This document shows, one piece after another, positions 23,005 to 32,461 of a DNA stretch of 33,541 bases. How positions within the stretch are numbered: position 1 is the stretch's first letter; every line of letters begins with the position of its first letter. The notes under the pieces were generated by a model. The model searched no databases. It saw only the letters and a list, made by a program, of their open reading frames with translations, and was not told the DNA's origin. The translations under genes were made by a program, and so were the position numbers. Location: positions 1 to 33,541 of the forward strand of contig CAITOL010000099.1 of assembly GCA_903893975.1 (NCBI GenBank), in the 5' to 3' direction. Origin of the DNA: an uncultured Rhodospirillales bacterium (lineage in GTDB: Bacteria; Pseudomonadota; Alphaproteobacteria; Acetobacterales; Acetobacteraceae).

Positions 23005-25412
23005 AATCGCATGTACGCGTCGCCGTGATCGGCGGTGGGGTGGTTGGGTGCAGCGTGCTGTATCACCTGACCAAGTTGGGCTGGACCGATGTGGTGCTGC
23101 TGGAACGGGCGGAGTTGACCGCAGGATCTACCTGGCATGCGGCCGGGGGCATGCATACGCTGAACGGCGACCCGAACGTGGCCAAGCTACAGAAATACAC
23201 CATCGAGCTTTACAAGGAGATCGAGGCGATTTCCGGCCAGTCCTGCGGTTTGCATATGCCCGGCGGGTTGATGCTGGCTGGCACGCGGGAGCGGATGGAC
23301 TGGCTGAAAATGGCGGTGGCGCGCGGGGATTACCTCGGGATGGATGCGCAGCTGATCAGCGTGGACGAGGCCGCCAAATTGCTGCCGCTGATCGACAAAT
23401 CGCAATTCGTCGGCGCCATGTGGGACCCGCTGGATGGCTATGTTGATCCGTCCGGGGTGACCAATGCCTATGCGAAATCGGCCACGCTGGCCGGGGCGGA
23501 GATTTATCGCCATACGCGGGTGGAGGCGCTGACGCAGAACCCGAATGGCAGTTGGACGGTGACGACCGAGGCCGGCACGCTGGTGGCGGAGCATGTGGTC
23601 AATGCCGGCGGCTTGTGGGCGCGTGAAGTGGGCCGGATGGTCGGGCTGGAACTGCCGATCCTGGCGATGGAGCACCAGTACCTCATCACCGAGGACATGC
23701 CGTCGCTGGCTGGTATGCCGGAGCTGCCGCACACCATCGATTTCGAGGGCGAGATCTATCTGCGGCAGGAACGCCAAAGCGTGCTGCTCGGCACCTATGA
23801 GCATAACGGCACCCCGTGGTCGGCCAAGACGACGCCGTGGGATTTCCCGGCCGAATTGCTGCCGCCCAACCTGGACCGCATCGCCGGCAACCTTGAAGTT
23901 GGCTTCAAGCATTTTCCGGCGCTGGAGAATGTTGGCATCCGTCGGATTATCAATGGCCCGTTCACCTTCGCCCCCGATGGCAATCCGTTGGTCGGGCCGG
24001 TGCGCGGGCTGAAAAATTTCTGGGTTGCCTGCGGGGTGATGGCCGGCTTCAGCCAAGGTGGCGGCGTGGGGTTGGCGCTGGCCGGCTGGATGATCAACGG
24101 CGATCCGGGCTTTGATATCTGGGCGATGGATGTGGCGCGCTACGGCGATTGGGCGACCCGCGCCTATACCAACGCCAAGGTGCGGGAAAATTATGGCCGG
24201 CGCTTTCGCGTCAGCTTCCCCAACGAGGAACTGCCCGCCGGCCGACCGCTGCGGACCTCGCCGCTGTATGAGCGGCAAAAGCAGGCCGGGGCGGTGTTTG
24301 GCGCGGCCTGGGGGCTGGAATACCCGCTTTGGTATGCGCCGGCCGGGACCGCGGCGGTGGAGCAGGTGTCCTTCCGGCGCAGCAATGCGCATGTGCCGAT
24401 TGGTGCGGAATGCGCGGCGGTGCGGCAGTCGGTTGGGATGATCGAAACTTCCGGCTACGCCAAATACGCGGTCTTTGGCCCCCAGGCCGAGGCGTTCCTC
24501 TCGCGGATGCTGACCAACCGGATGCCGGAGCCGGGCCGGATTGTGCTGGCGCCGATGCTGAACCAGAACGGCAAGCTGATCGGCGATTTCACCGTCGCAC
24601 GCGTGTCATCGGACCGGTTTCATGTATTCGGCACTGGTGGGGCGGAAGAATATCACCTGCGCTGGTGGCAGGAACATCTGCCGGAGCGCGGCGTATCGGT
24701 GCGGTCGCTGCGGTCCGGTCTGGTGGGGCTGTCGATTGCCGGACCGCAAGCACGGGCGTTGCTGGCGCGGATCAGCGGTGAGGATGTGTCCAACGCCGCC
24801 TTCCCGTTCATGCAGTACCGGCGGATGGATCTGGGCCTGATCCCGGCCCGGGTTGGGCGGCTGACCTTTACCGGCGGGTTGGGGTACGAGATTTGGGTGA
24901 CGCCGGATTACCACCTGGCGCTGTATGACCTGCTGGTGCGGGAGGGGGCGGATTTTGGCCTGGCGCATGTGGGCACACGGGCGATGAATGCGCTGCGGCT
25001 GGAGAAAAGCTGGGGCACCTGGGCGCGCGAATACCGACCGATTTATGGGCCGTATGCGGCCGGGCTCGGCCGCTTCGTCAGCTTGAAGAAACCGGACTTC
25101 ATCGGCCGTGACGCGGCCATGCGGGAACGCGATGCGGGGCCGGCACTGCGGCTGATCACCCTGGATATCGACGCCACCGACGCGGATGCGTTGGGGGACG
25201 AGCCAGTGCGACTGGACGGCAAGGCGGTCGGGTGGGTGACCTCGGGCGGCTATGCCCATCATGTCCGCCGGTCGGTCGCGCTGGCTTATGTGCCGGCGGC
25301 ACTGGCCGAGGCGGATGCGGGCTTGACGGTCGAAATTCTGGGCGACCAGCGCGCGGCGCGCCGGGTACCGGCGCCGCTATTCGACCCGGACGGGCTGTTG
25401 ATGCGGGGCTGA
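23001..25412 (+). CDS. dimethylglycine dehydrogenase-like FAD/GcvT fusion enzyme
   Basis: This 803-aa protein starts at 23001, with GAAGGAG 10 bases upstream. The N-terminal half is a DAO-type FAD domain: VAVIGGGVVGCSVLYHLTK at 7-25, then GSTWHAAGGMHTLN. His46 sits where dimethylglycine and sarcosine dehydrogenases bind FAD covalently. From about residue 440 it is a GcvT aminomethyltransferase with its C-terminal barrel, so the formaldehyde equivalent passes to tetrahydrofolate. Family and context (last gene of the sox operon) point to N,N-dimethylglycine or a similar N-methyl compound, giving sarcosine for SoxBDAG. The substrate is inferred. The last 36 bases overlap the end of the convergent RND gene. 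Confidence 0.9.
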   Translation: MKSHVRVAVIGGGVVGCSVLYHLTKLGWTDVVLLERAELTAGSTWHAAGGMHTLNGDPNVAKLQKYTIELYKEIEAISGQSCGLHMPGGLMLAGTRERMDWLKMAVARGDYLGMDAQLISVDEAAKLLPLIDKSQFVGAMWDPLDGYVDPSGVTNAYAKSATLAGAEIYRHTRVEALTQNPNGSWTVTTEAGTLVAEHVVNAGGLWAREVGRMVGLELPILAMEHQYLITEDMPSLAGMPELPHTIDFEGEIYLRQERQSVLLGTYEHNGTPWSAKTTPWDFPAELLPPNLDRIAGNLEVGFKHFPALENVGIRRIINGPFTFAPDGNPLVGPVRGLKNFWVACGVMAGFSQGGGVGLALAGWMINGDPGFDIWAMDVARYGDWATRAYTNAKVRENYGRRFRVSFPNEELPAGRPLRTSPLYERQKQAGAVFGAAWGLEYPLWYAPAGTAAVEQVSFRRSNAHVPIGAECAAVRQSVGMIETSGYAKYAVFGPQAEAFLSRMLTNRMPEPGRIVLAPMLNQNGKLIGDFTVARVSSDRFHVFGTGGAEEYHLRWWQEHLPERGVSVRSLRSGLVGLSIAGPQARALLARISGEDVSNAAFPFMQYRRMDLGLIPARVGRLTFTGGLGYEIWVTPDYHLALYDLLVREGADFGLAHVGTRAMNALRLEKSWGTWAREYRPIYGPYAAGLGRFVSLKKPDFIGRDAAMRERDAGPALRLITLDIDATDADALGDEPVRLDGKAVGWVTSGGYAHHVRRSVALAYVPAALAEADAGLTVEILGDQRAARRVPAPLFDPDGLLMRG

Positions 25413-28400
25413 ACGGCCCCGTTCCTCAAAGCGTTGCAGCACCACGAAGAACGCGGGCACGAACAGCACCGCAAGGCAGGTGGAGGCCAGCATGCCGCTG
25501 AACACACTCAGGCCGAGCGAGGCACGAGCATTGGCCCCTGCCCCGCTCGCGGTCAGCAGTGGCACCACGCCGAGGATGAAGGCGAACGAGGTCATGATGA
25601 TCGGGCGGAAGCGGGCGCGGGCCGCACCGATGGCGGCGGCGACAATCTCCTCGCCATGCTTGCGCTGTTCCCGCGCCACTTCGACGATCAGGATCGCATT
25701 CTTGGCCGAAAGCGCGATCAGCAGGACCAACCCAATCTGGGTGTAGAGGTTATTCGCCACCCCCAAACCGCCCAACGCCAGAGACGGACCAAGCAGCGAG
25801 AGCGGCACGGCGAAGATCACTGACAGTGGCGCGATCCAGCTTTCGTATTGTCCGGCGAGGCAGAGATAGACCAGCAACAGCCCGAAGCCGAAGGCGAAGA
25901 TGATCGCCATGCCCGCGGCTTTTTCCTGAAACGCCATCGCGCTCCATTCATACGTGCTGCCAGCGGGCAGCACTTTGCTGGCGATTTCTTCCATCAGGGT
26001 CAACGCCTCCCCGCTCGACGTCGCGGGGCCGGGGCTGCCGACCAATGTGGCGGTGGGATAGAGGTTGTAGAGGCTGATGAGCGAGGGGCCGACCGTGGGG
26101 CGGATGGTGACGAGGCTGCCCAGCGGCACCATTTTTCCGGCGGCGCTGCGCACCTGCAGTTTCTCGATATCGTCGGGCCGTAGCCGGAATTGCGATTCCG
26201 CCTGCACGTAAACCTGGAAGGTGCGGCCGAATTTGTTGAACTGGTTGACGTAGCCGGAGCCGACATAGGCGGACAGGGTGGCAAACACATCCCCGACCGA
26301 CACTTGCAGGATCTGCGCCTTCACCCGGTCCACCACCACATCAAACTGCGGCACCCCGGCGCGGAACGAAGTGTTCAGCCGCGCCAGGCCGGACTGGCTG
26401 TTGCCGTCTTGCACGATGGCGCGGGTGAGGCTTTCCAGCTTGGCCCAGTCATTGCTGCCGTCGCGCAGTTCGACCTGCATGGTGAAGCCGCCGGCATTGC
26501 CGATGCCTTGGATTGGCGGCGGCGGGATCACCAGGGCGATGCCGTCATCCAGATGATCCAGCGCTTTGTTGAGCGCCATGTAGAGCGGCAGCAGACTGGC
26601 CGCCTTGCCGCGCACCGCCCAGTCCTTCAACACCACATAGACCACGCCGGTGCTGGATAGGGAGGCGTTATTGTCCAGCGCGGAAATGCCGGAAATCGCC
26701 ACCGCCTGATCGACGCCATCGACGGTGCGCACGATAGTGCTGACCGCCGCGAGCGACTGGCGGGTGCGCTCCAGCGAGGCGCCGTTGGGCAATTGCACGG
26801 AGACGACGAAATAGCCCTGATCCTCGATGGGGATGAACGCGGTTGGCAGCCGCGCCACGCCCCACACGCCCACGCCGCCGAGCACGAGGCCGAGCAGCAC
26901 CAGCGTGCCGGAATAGCGGGTCATCCGGCCGATTAATGCGCCGTAGCCGCGTTCCACCACGCCGTAGACGACGTTAAAGCCCCGGTAGAACCGATTGCGC
27001 TGCGCCGGCGGCACGGCCGGGCGAAGCCAGAGTGCGCATTGCGTCGGCTTCAAGGTCCCCGCGTTGACCGCGCTGATCAGCGCCGTGGCGGCAATCACCA
27101 AGGCGAACTGCGCGAACATCTTGCCGCTGAGGCCGGGCAGGAACGCGGCGGGAATGAAGACCGCCATCAAAACCAGGGTGATGCCGATCACCGGGCCGAA
27201 CAGTTCATCCATCGCCTTGACCGCGGCGTTATGCGCCGACAATCCGCGCTCAATATGATGCGCCGCGCCTTCGACGATGACAATCGCGTCATCGACCACG
27301 ATGCCGATGGCGAGCACGATGGCGAACAGGGTTGAGAGGTTGATGGTGAAGCCCATGGCGGCCATGGCGGCGAAAGCGCCGATGATGGTCACCGGCACCG
27401 TGGTCGCCGGCACCAGCATGGCGCGCCAGTCTTGCAGGAACACCAGGATGACCACCAGCACCAGGCCGGCGGCTTCGATCAGCGTGGTGTAAACCTCGTC
27501 GATAGAGGCTTTGACGAATTTCGTCGTATCGAACGGCACGCTGGCATGCATGCCTGCGGGGAAATTCTGCGAAAGCTCCTCCATGCGCGCCCGCACCCGG
27601 GTTGCGACATCCAGCGCATTGGCGTTGGGGGTTTGGAAAATCGCCAGGCCGGCCGCCTGCTGGCCGTTGAGTTCAAAAATCTGCGAGTAGGTTTGCGCCC
27701 CCAATTCTACCCGCGCGACATCGCGCAGCCGGGTGACACGCCCACCGGCGGACGGATCGCTCTTGACGATGATATCGCCGAACGCCTCCACATCCGCCAG
27801 TCGGCCGTCGACATTGACGGTGTATTGGAACGACGTGCCGATCGCCGGCGGGGTGCCGATCTGGCCGGCGGCGACCTGCTGGCTTTGCTGGCCGATCACG
27901 CCGATCACATCCGCCGGCACCAGACCGCGGCTTTGCAGGCGCTCCGGGTCCAGCCAGACGCGCATGGCGTATTGGCCGACGCCGAAGACGGTGACCGACC
28001 CGACCCCTGGCACGCGGCTGAGTTCGTTGAGCAGGTTAATCGTGGCATAGTTGGTCATGAACAGGCTGTCATGCGCCTTGTCCGTCGAGGTCAGGGTGAC
28101 GATCTGCAGGATAGAGGTGCTGCGCTGCTGCACATTCACCCCCTGCGCCTGCACCGGTTGCGGCAAAGACGACAGCGCGGCGGCGACGCGGTTTTGCACC
28201 AGCACCTGGGCAAAGTTCAGGTCGGTGCCGATTTCAAAGGTCACCGTCAGCACATAGGTGCCGTCCGCCGTGCTGGTGGACTGCATGTAGAGCATCCGCT
28301 CCACCCCGTTGACCTGCTGCTCGATCGGCAGCGCCACGGTGTTCATCACCGTCGCCGCGCTGGCGCCGGGGTAGCGGGTGGTGACCTGCACTGTTGGCGG

Positions 28401-28520
28401 CACCACGTTGGGGTATTGCGACACCGGCAGGGCATAGAGTGCGATGGCGCCAAGCAGCACGATGACGATGGCCAGCACGTTGGCCAGCACCGGTCGGTCG
28501 ATAAAGAACCGCGAGATCAT
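25377..28520 (-). CDS. RND multidrug efflux pump, HAE1 family (AcrB/MexB-like)
   Basis: This 1047-aa inner-membrane trimeric proton-driven exporter has the classic N-terminus FFIDRPVLANVLAIVIVLLG and 12 expected membrane spans in two repeats with large periplasmic loops. The proton-relay aspartates are in AIGIVVDDAIVIVEG, and the partner lysine is in LSAKNAILIVEVAREQ. The length is typical. It is coupled to the adaptor gene by ATGA (28517-28520). No outer-membrane channel gene follows, so the pump must use a TolC-like protein encoded elsewhere. Its 3' end runs 36 bases into the end of the opposite-strand dehydrogenase gene. Confidence 0.96.
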   Translation of the reverse strand: MISRFFIDRPVLANVLAIVIVLLGAIALYALPVSQYPNVVPPTVQVTTRYPGASAATVMNTVALPIEQQVNGVERMLYMQSTSTADGTYVLTVTFEIGTDLNFAQVLVQNRVAAALSSLPQPVQAQGVNVQQRSTSILQIVTLTSTDKAHDSLFMTNYATINLLNELSRVPGVGSVTVFGVGQYAMRVWLDPERLQSRGLVPADVIGVIGQQSQQVAAGQIGTPPAIGTSFQYTVNVDGRLADVEAFGDIIVKSDPSAGGRVTRLRDVARVELGAQTYSQIFELNGQQAAGLAIFQTPNANALDVATRVRARMEELSQNFPAGMHASVPFDTTKFVKASIDEVYTTLIEAAGLVLVVILVFLQDWRAMLVPATTVPVTIIGAFAAMAAMGFTINLSTLFAIVLAIGIVVDDAIVIVEGAAHHIERGLSAHNAAVKAMDELFGPVIGITLVLMAVFIPAAFLPGLSGKMFAQFALVIAATALISAVNAGTLKPTQCALWLRPAVPPAQRNRFYRGFNVVYGVVERGYGALIGRMTRYSGTLVLLGLVLGGVGVWGVARLPTAFIPIEDQGYFVVSVQLPNGASLERTRQSLAAVSTIVRTVDGVDQAVAISGISALDNNASLSSTGVVYVVLKDWAVRGKAASLLPLYMALNKALDHLDDGIALVIPPPPIQGIGNAGGFTMQVELRDGSNDWAKLESLTRAIVQDGNSQSGLARLNTSFRAGVPQFDVVVDRVKAQILQVSVGDVFATLSAYVGSGYVNQFNKFGRTFQVYVQAESQFRLRPDDIEKLQVRSAAGKMVPLGSLVTIRPTVGPSLISLYNLYPTATLVGSPGPATSSGEALTLMEEIASKVLPAGSTYEWSAMAFQEKAAGMAIIFAFGFGLLLVYLCLAGQYESWIAPLSVIFAVPLSLLGPSLALGGLGVANNLYTQIGLVLLIALSAKNAILIVEVAREQRKHGEEIVAAAIGAARARFRPIIMTSFAFILGVVPLLTASGAGANARASLGLSVFSGMLASTCLAVLFVPAFFVVLQRFEERGRSAPHQQPVRVE

Positions 28521-29677
28521 GGTGTGGTGGCTTCGATGCGCGCCGCGACCGGCACCACCTTCGCCCCCGGCACGGCGCGGCCGAGGCCCCGCACCGCCAC
28601 ACGATCATCGGCTTGCAGGCCGCTGGTGATCACCCGCAGATTGCCCACCAACGGGCCGGTCTGCACCCGGCGGAGTTCCAGAATGTCCTGCGCGTTGACC
28701 ACTTGCAGGTAGCGCCCGGCCTGATCGGTGCCGATGGCCCGATCGGGCACCAGCAAGGCGGTATCGGTTTGCGGGGTCAGCGGGATGACGATGTGAACGA
28801 AGTAGCCGGGCAACAACGTATGGTCCGCATTGGCGAAGACCGCGCGCATGCGCAGCGTGCCGGTCGCCGGGTCTACCAGCGGCTCGATATAGTCCAGCAT
28901 GCCGGTATGCGGGGCGTCGGTTTCGGTCATCAGCCCAAGCCGCACCGGCACGTTACCGCCGGTGGTGCTGCCGCCGGGTAGGTTGCGGCGGGAAAAGTCG
29001 CTGCGGATGCGCTGCACGTCTTGCTCGGAGAGCGTGAAGTTGGCGTAGATCGGGTCCATCTGCACCATCGTCGCCAGCTTCGTCGGGCCGCCCACCCCGA
29101 CCAGATTGCCCACCGAGACCTGATGCGCGGTCACCACGCCGGCGAACGGCGCGGCAACATGGGTATACCCGACATCCAGCGCGGCCAAGGTGGCGCCGGC
29201 CTGGGTGTTGCTGACATTGGCTTTGGCGTTGTCCCGCGCGGCGCGTGACTGGTCGAGCGTGCTGCGCGAGGAGAAATCGTTCTTTGCCAGGGCGGATTGC
29301 CGGGTGAATTCGGCATCGGCCTGGGCAAAACTGGCCTGCGCCGCAGCCTGTGCTGCCTCCGCCTGCTGCAGTTTGGCTTCGTAGGGCGCCGGGTCCACGA
29401 CGAACAGGGTATCGCCGGGTTTGGCCAGCGCGCCATCGGCGTATTTGATCTGTTGTAAAACCCCCTGCACGCGCGCCACCAGGTCAACCTGGTTATAGGC
29501 GGACAACGTGCCAGTCAGGTCGAGGGTTGGCGTAACCGACTGACGCAGCGGCAGCGCCACGCCAATCTCCGACGGCGGCGGTGGCACAAACACATTCGGT
29601 TTCTTGCATCCCGCCAGCAGGAGCGTGCCGCACAGCGCCAACAATCCCCAGAAATTCGGCATCCTGCGCAGCGTCAT
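28517..29677 (-). CDS. RND efflux periplasmic adaptor (membrane fusion) lipoprotein
   Basis: This 386-aa HlyD/AcrA-type adaptor starts at the ATG at 29677, which has GGGACG upstream; a TTG at 29692 is possible. The signal ends in lipobox LAGC with Cys24. The order is the usual beta-barrel, lipoyl (DLVARVQGVLQQIKYADGA), alpha-helical hairpin (Gln/Ala-rich coiled coil near residues 100-160), second lipoyl half (YTHVAAPFAGVVTAHQVSVG) and membrane-proximal domains. It is the first gene of the two-gene efflux operon. A 43-bp AT-rich gap separates it from the sugar transferase stop, so it could be read from that transcript or from a promoter in the AT-rich gap. Confidence 0.95.
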   Translation of the reverse strand: MTLRRMPNFWGLLALCGTLLLAGCKKPNVFVPPPPSEIGVALPLRQSVTPTLDLTGTLSAYNQVDLVARVQGVLQQIKYADGALAKPGDTLFVVDPAPYEAKLQQAEAAQAAAQASFAQADAEFTRQSALAKNDFSSRSTLDQSRAARDNAKANVSNTQAGATLAALDVGYTHVAAPFAGVVTAHQVSVGNLVGVGGPTKLATMVQMDPIYANFTLSEQDVQRIRSDFSRRNLPGGSTTGGNVPVRLGLMTETDAPHTGMLDYIEPLVDPATGTLRMRAVFANADHTLLPGYFVHIVIPLTPQTDTALLVPDRAIGTDQAGRYLQVVNAQDILELRRVQTGPLVGNLRVITSGLQADDRVAVRGLGRAVPGAKVVPVAARIEATTP

Positions 29678-29720
29678 CGCGTTACGTCCCAAGAAATATT
29701 GGCATATATGATGCTATATT

Positions 29721-30434
29721 CTATTGCCCCGCTGCCGTCAGCACCACAAGCACCGTGCGCGCGATAATGCGCAAATCCGTTCGCAGCCACGACCAAAACC
29801 CGGAGAGTTGCATAGCGTAGGCTGCATCAAGCGCCACCTTGCGGCGCACGCCTTCGAGATCGGTATCGTAGCCCTGCATTACCTGCGCGAGACCGGTGAC
29901 GCCGGGGCGGAGCCCCATCATACGGTCGGCGTAAAATGGCAGCGCCCGATCTAACCGGTCCACCAAACCCGGGCGCTCCGGACGTGGCCCAATCAGCGAC
30001 ATATCACCACGCAGAATGTTGATGAGTTGCGGGATCTCGTCCAGCCGGGTCAGGCGAATGAACCGGCCAACCCGGGTGACACGCGGATCACGTTTTTGTG
30101 CCCAAACCGCGCCTGTGCCTACCTCCGCATCCACGCGCATGGAGCGGAATTTCAAGATCATGAATAGTTCGGTGCGGTCCGCCAGTGCCCGGCCAACCCG
30201 CATTTGGCGGTAGATCGCCGGGCCTTTGCTATCCAATTTTACCGCAAGCGCGACCAGCACGAACAAAGGTGCCGTGAGCACCAACCCGAACAGCGCCGCG
30301 GCAATGTCAACGATGCGTTTGCCGACCTGCATGGAACGCGGAACGAACGCGCCCGGAAACGGCACATGTGAGTGGACTATCGCCCCAGTGGCATCGGGCG
30401 CAGAGACTTGGAGCGAGGTTTGGTCAGGCGACAT
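29721..30434 (-). CDS. undecaprenyl-phosphate sugar phosphotransferase (bacterial sugar transferase)
   Basis: This 237-aa enzyme of PF02397 moves a hexose-1-phosphate from a nucleotide sugar to the lipid carrier, the first step in making an exopolysaccharide or O-unit. One hydrophobic span lies near 39-65 after GKRIVDIAAALFG. The catalytic core includes YRQMRVG, LKFRSM near 95-100, RLDEIPQLINILRGDMS and LIGPRPE. The N-terminal four-span domain of large WbaP/WcaJ proteins is missing, so it is the minimal form. TGAGGA lies just before the ATG. It follows the sigma-54 activator by 80 bp on the same strand. No other glycosyltransferase is in the window. Confidence 0.94.
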   Translation of the reverse strand: MSPDQTSLQVSAPDATGAIVHSHVPFPGAFVPRSMQVGKRIVDIAAALFGLVLTAPLFVLVALAVKLDSKGPAIYRQMRVGRALADRTELFMILKFRSMRVDAEVGTGAVWAQKRDPRVTRVGRFIRLTRLDEIPQLINILRGDMSLIGPRPERPGLVDRLDRALPFYADRMMGLRPGVTGLAQVMQGYDTDLEGVRRKVALDAAYAMQLSGFWSWLRTDLRIIARTVLVVLTAAGQ

Positions 30435-30514
30435 TCAGTCCTCAGCTTGGATCGGTCACGTAGCATGTCAGACACGGAACGATGATGCGAGGGGGGGGAT
30501 ATCGTCGCCGATGG

Positions 30515-31990
30515 CTAAATTGCCAGCCCGAGTGCACGCCATGCTTGAAGCTTGCGATAAATCGTCGACGGGTTGATCTCCAGCAACGCCGCGGCGCGGG
30601 GCACATCGTTATCAGTCTGCCGCAACGCGGCGACGATCAATCGGCGTTCCATCGTGGCGAGCGGCACAATCTCTCCTTGCCACGCGTCGGAAGGGGCCGA
30701 GGCGACTGCGGCTGGCGTTGCTGGCGATTGCGGATCGGGCTCAAAACCACGCGTCACAGCGATCGGCAAGGCAGCCTGAGCGGGGGGCACGACCGCGATG
30801 CCAGGCCGATAAACTGGCGGCGGCAACATCTCCGCCGTCACCAGTTCGCCGTCGTGCAGCACAACCACATTGCGGATCACGTTCTGCAACTGGCGCACGT
30901 TGCCGGGCCAATCATACGCCAACAGCATGGCCTCGGCTTCCGCCGAAAACCCGCTGAACCGGCGCGCTTCCTCGCGGCTAAAGGTCACCAGAAAATGTCG
31001 AGCAATGGCCAATACGTCGTCGCCCCGCGCACGTAACGGGGGCAAGTCGATCGGCACAACGTACAGCCGGTAGTACAAATCCTCGCGGAACCGACCGGCC
31101 CTTACTTCCAGCAGCGGATCACGGTTGGTTGCACACACAAAGCGCACGTCGACGCGCTCGACCTTCGATGACCCCACCGGGCTGAAGGTGCCGGTCTGCA
31201 CGAAGCGGAGCAGCTTGACCTGCATGTCCAACGGCATCTCGCCGATCTCATCCAGGAACAACGTGCCGCCGTCGGCCAGCTTGGCCGCACCCTCACGGTC
31301 ATTGGCCGCCCCCGTGAAGGCACCGCGCACATGGCCAAAGACTTCCGATTCCAGCAAGTCGCGCGGAATGGCGCCGCAATTCAAGGCGACGAAGTGATGC
31401 GACGCACGCGGGCTGGCGCGATGTACCGCGTCAGCGGCCAATTCCTTGCCGGTGCCGCTTTCGCCGGTGATGAACACGCTGGCTTTACTGCCGGCCACGC
31501 TCTCGATGGTTCGGTATGCCGCCCGCATCGGCGCGCTGGAGCCGATAAAACCGAAGAACTTGTCGCGATCCGCACGGGTTTCCGCCTGTTCGCGCACCGC
31601 AACCAGCGCCCGCTTTTCCAGCACATTGGCCAGCGTGACCGCGAGCCGCGCCTTCGCATACGGTTTAACGATGAAATCGACCGCCCCGGCGCGCATCGCC
31701 TGCACCGCAGCACTGATGGAAGCGTTGGCGGTGACGACAATGACCGCCGCGTCGATCCCTTCCCCATGCAATTGCTGCATGAGTTCAAAGCCATTGTAAT
31801 CCGGCAATTCGATGTCGACCAAAATCGCGTCCGGCTGCCATTCGCGCGCCGCGACTAACGCCCAACCAGCCGATGGGGCAATCCGTGCCTGATACCCTAG
31901 GCTGCCCAGAAGGGCACGCGCCAACTCCGCCTGAGTTGGCGTGTCCTCAACGACCAGAATACGCGCGGCGGGATGGCCGTCTGACACCAC
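30515..31990 (-). CDS. LuxO/SypG-like sigma-54-dependent response regulator
   Basis: This 491-aa regulator has a receiver domain (1 to about 120) with Glu15/Asp16, phosphoacceptor Asp59 (ILVDIELPD), Thr87 and Lys109. The AAA+ domain has Walker A GESGTGKE at 176-183, the sigma-54 contact loop GAFTGA at 223-228, Walker B TLFLDEIGEM and an arginine-finger region RFREDLYYRL. The C-terminus is a Fis-type helix-turn-helix, with recognition segment NPSTIYRKLQAW. WPGNVRQLQNVIRN, VVVLHDGELVT, EMLPPP and STIYRKLQ closely resemble what I recall of Vibrio LuxO and SypG, more than NtrC. It lies 15 bp after the HPt gene. Phosphorylation should trigger ATP-driven opening of sigma-54 promoters such as the one at 33154. 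Confidence 0.93.
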   Translation of the reverse strand: MVSDGHPAARILVVEDTPTQAELARALLGSLGYQARIAPSAGWALVAAREWQPDAILVDIELPDYNGFELMQQLHGEGIDAAVIVVTANASISAAVQAMRAGAVDFIVKPYAKARLAVTLANVLEKRALVAVREQAETRADRDKFFGFIGSSAPMRAAYRTIESVAGSKASVFITGESGTGKELAADAVHRASPRASHHFVALNCGAIPRDLLESEVFGHVRGAFTGAANDREGAAKLADGGTLFLDEIGEMPLDMQVKLLRFVQTGTFSPVGSSKVERVDVRFVCATNRDPLLEVRAGRFREDLYYRLYVVPIDLPPLRARGDDVLAIARHFLVTFSREEARRFSGFSAEAEAMLLAYDWPGNVRQLQNVIRNVVVLHDGELVTAEMLPPPVYRPGIAVVPPAQAALPIAVTRGFEPDPQSPATPAAVASAPSDAWQGEIVPLATMERRLIVAALRQTDNDVPRAAALLEINPSTIYRKLQAWRALGLAI

Positions 31991-32005
31991 TACAATTCCG
32001 AAAGA

Positions 32006-32353
32006 TTACGATGCGTCGAGCGCAGCGACAAAGCGGGCAAGTTCCCGCATCGCATCTTCGGCCAGAACATCAATCGTTGACATGGTAGCGCTCAGTTCAC
32101 CTAGTTTTGTCTCAGCCTGCGCCATCGCCTTCCGACATTCCTGTTCGAGCGCCCGCGCGCCGACCGCGCCGGCGGCACCCGCCAGGCCATGAGCAGCACG
32201 CCGAAAGCCAATAGCATCGTCACCAGCAGCCGCTTCGCGCAATACGCCCGTCAGCCGCGCAACGTCCCGGCCGAAGACCTCGAGCACATGACGCAAATCC
32301 GCTGGCCCAAGATCCTCAGCGAGCTGGGCGGCGAAGCTCGGCTCATTCATCAT
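32006..32353 (-). CDS. HPt (histidine phosphotransfer) domain protein
   Basis: This single-domain phosphorelay protein is 115 aa from the ATG at 32353 (a second ATG follows directly); GGGAG lies about 6 bases upstream. RRAAHGLAGAAGAVGARALEQ gives the phospho-acceptor His55 in the HPt four-helix bundle. Size and pairing with a LuxO-like activator parallel LuxU. It should carry phosphate between a hybrid sensor kinase, not in this window, and Asp59 of the regulator. An in-frame upstream extension to 32587 has no ribosome site and is rejected. Confidence 0.9.
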   Translation of the reverse strand: MMNEPSFAAQLAEDLGPADLRHVLEVFGRDVARLTGVLREAAAGDDAIGFRRAAHGLAGAAGAVGARALEQECRKAMAQAETKLGELSATMSTIDVLAEDAMRELARFVAALDAS

Positions 32354-32445
32354 CGTGCTCCCGTTCTCTAAGCAGCCCCCGACCATGCGGGCTACCAATG
32401 GCGTGGACGATATCGGTTCGTCTAGATGCGCCGGGCCGTATCCCG

Positions 32446-32458
32446 TTGCAAGATGCGA
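32446..32458. promoter_or_regulatory. possible LuxO-type enhancer site upstream of HPt gene
   Basis: TTGCAAGATGCGA matches TTGCA-N3-TGCAA at 9 of 10 fixed positions. It lies 93 bp upstream of the HPt start. It is weaker evidence than the pair at 33310-33372, because no sigma-54 promoter was found nearby. Confidence 0.35.
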
Positions 32459-32461
32459 AAG

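Noticed and set aside
29693-29720. AT-rich stretch as a defined promoter for the efflux operon
   Set aside because: The composition is suggestive, but no -35/-10 pair with proper spacing could be singled out.
32354-32445. Possible sigma-54 promoter before the HPt gene (TGGTCG...TGCT on minus)
   Set aside because: The spacing between the GG and GC elements is one base short, and both elements are poor matches.
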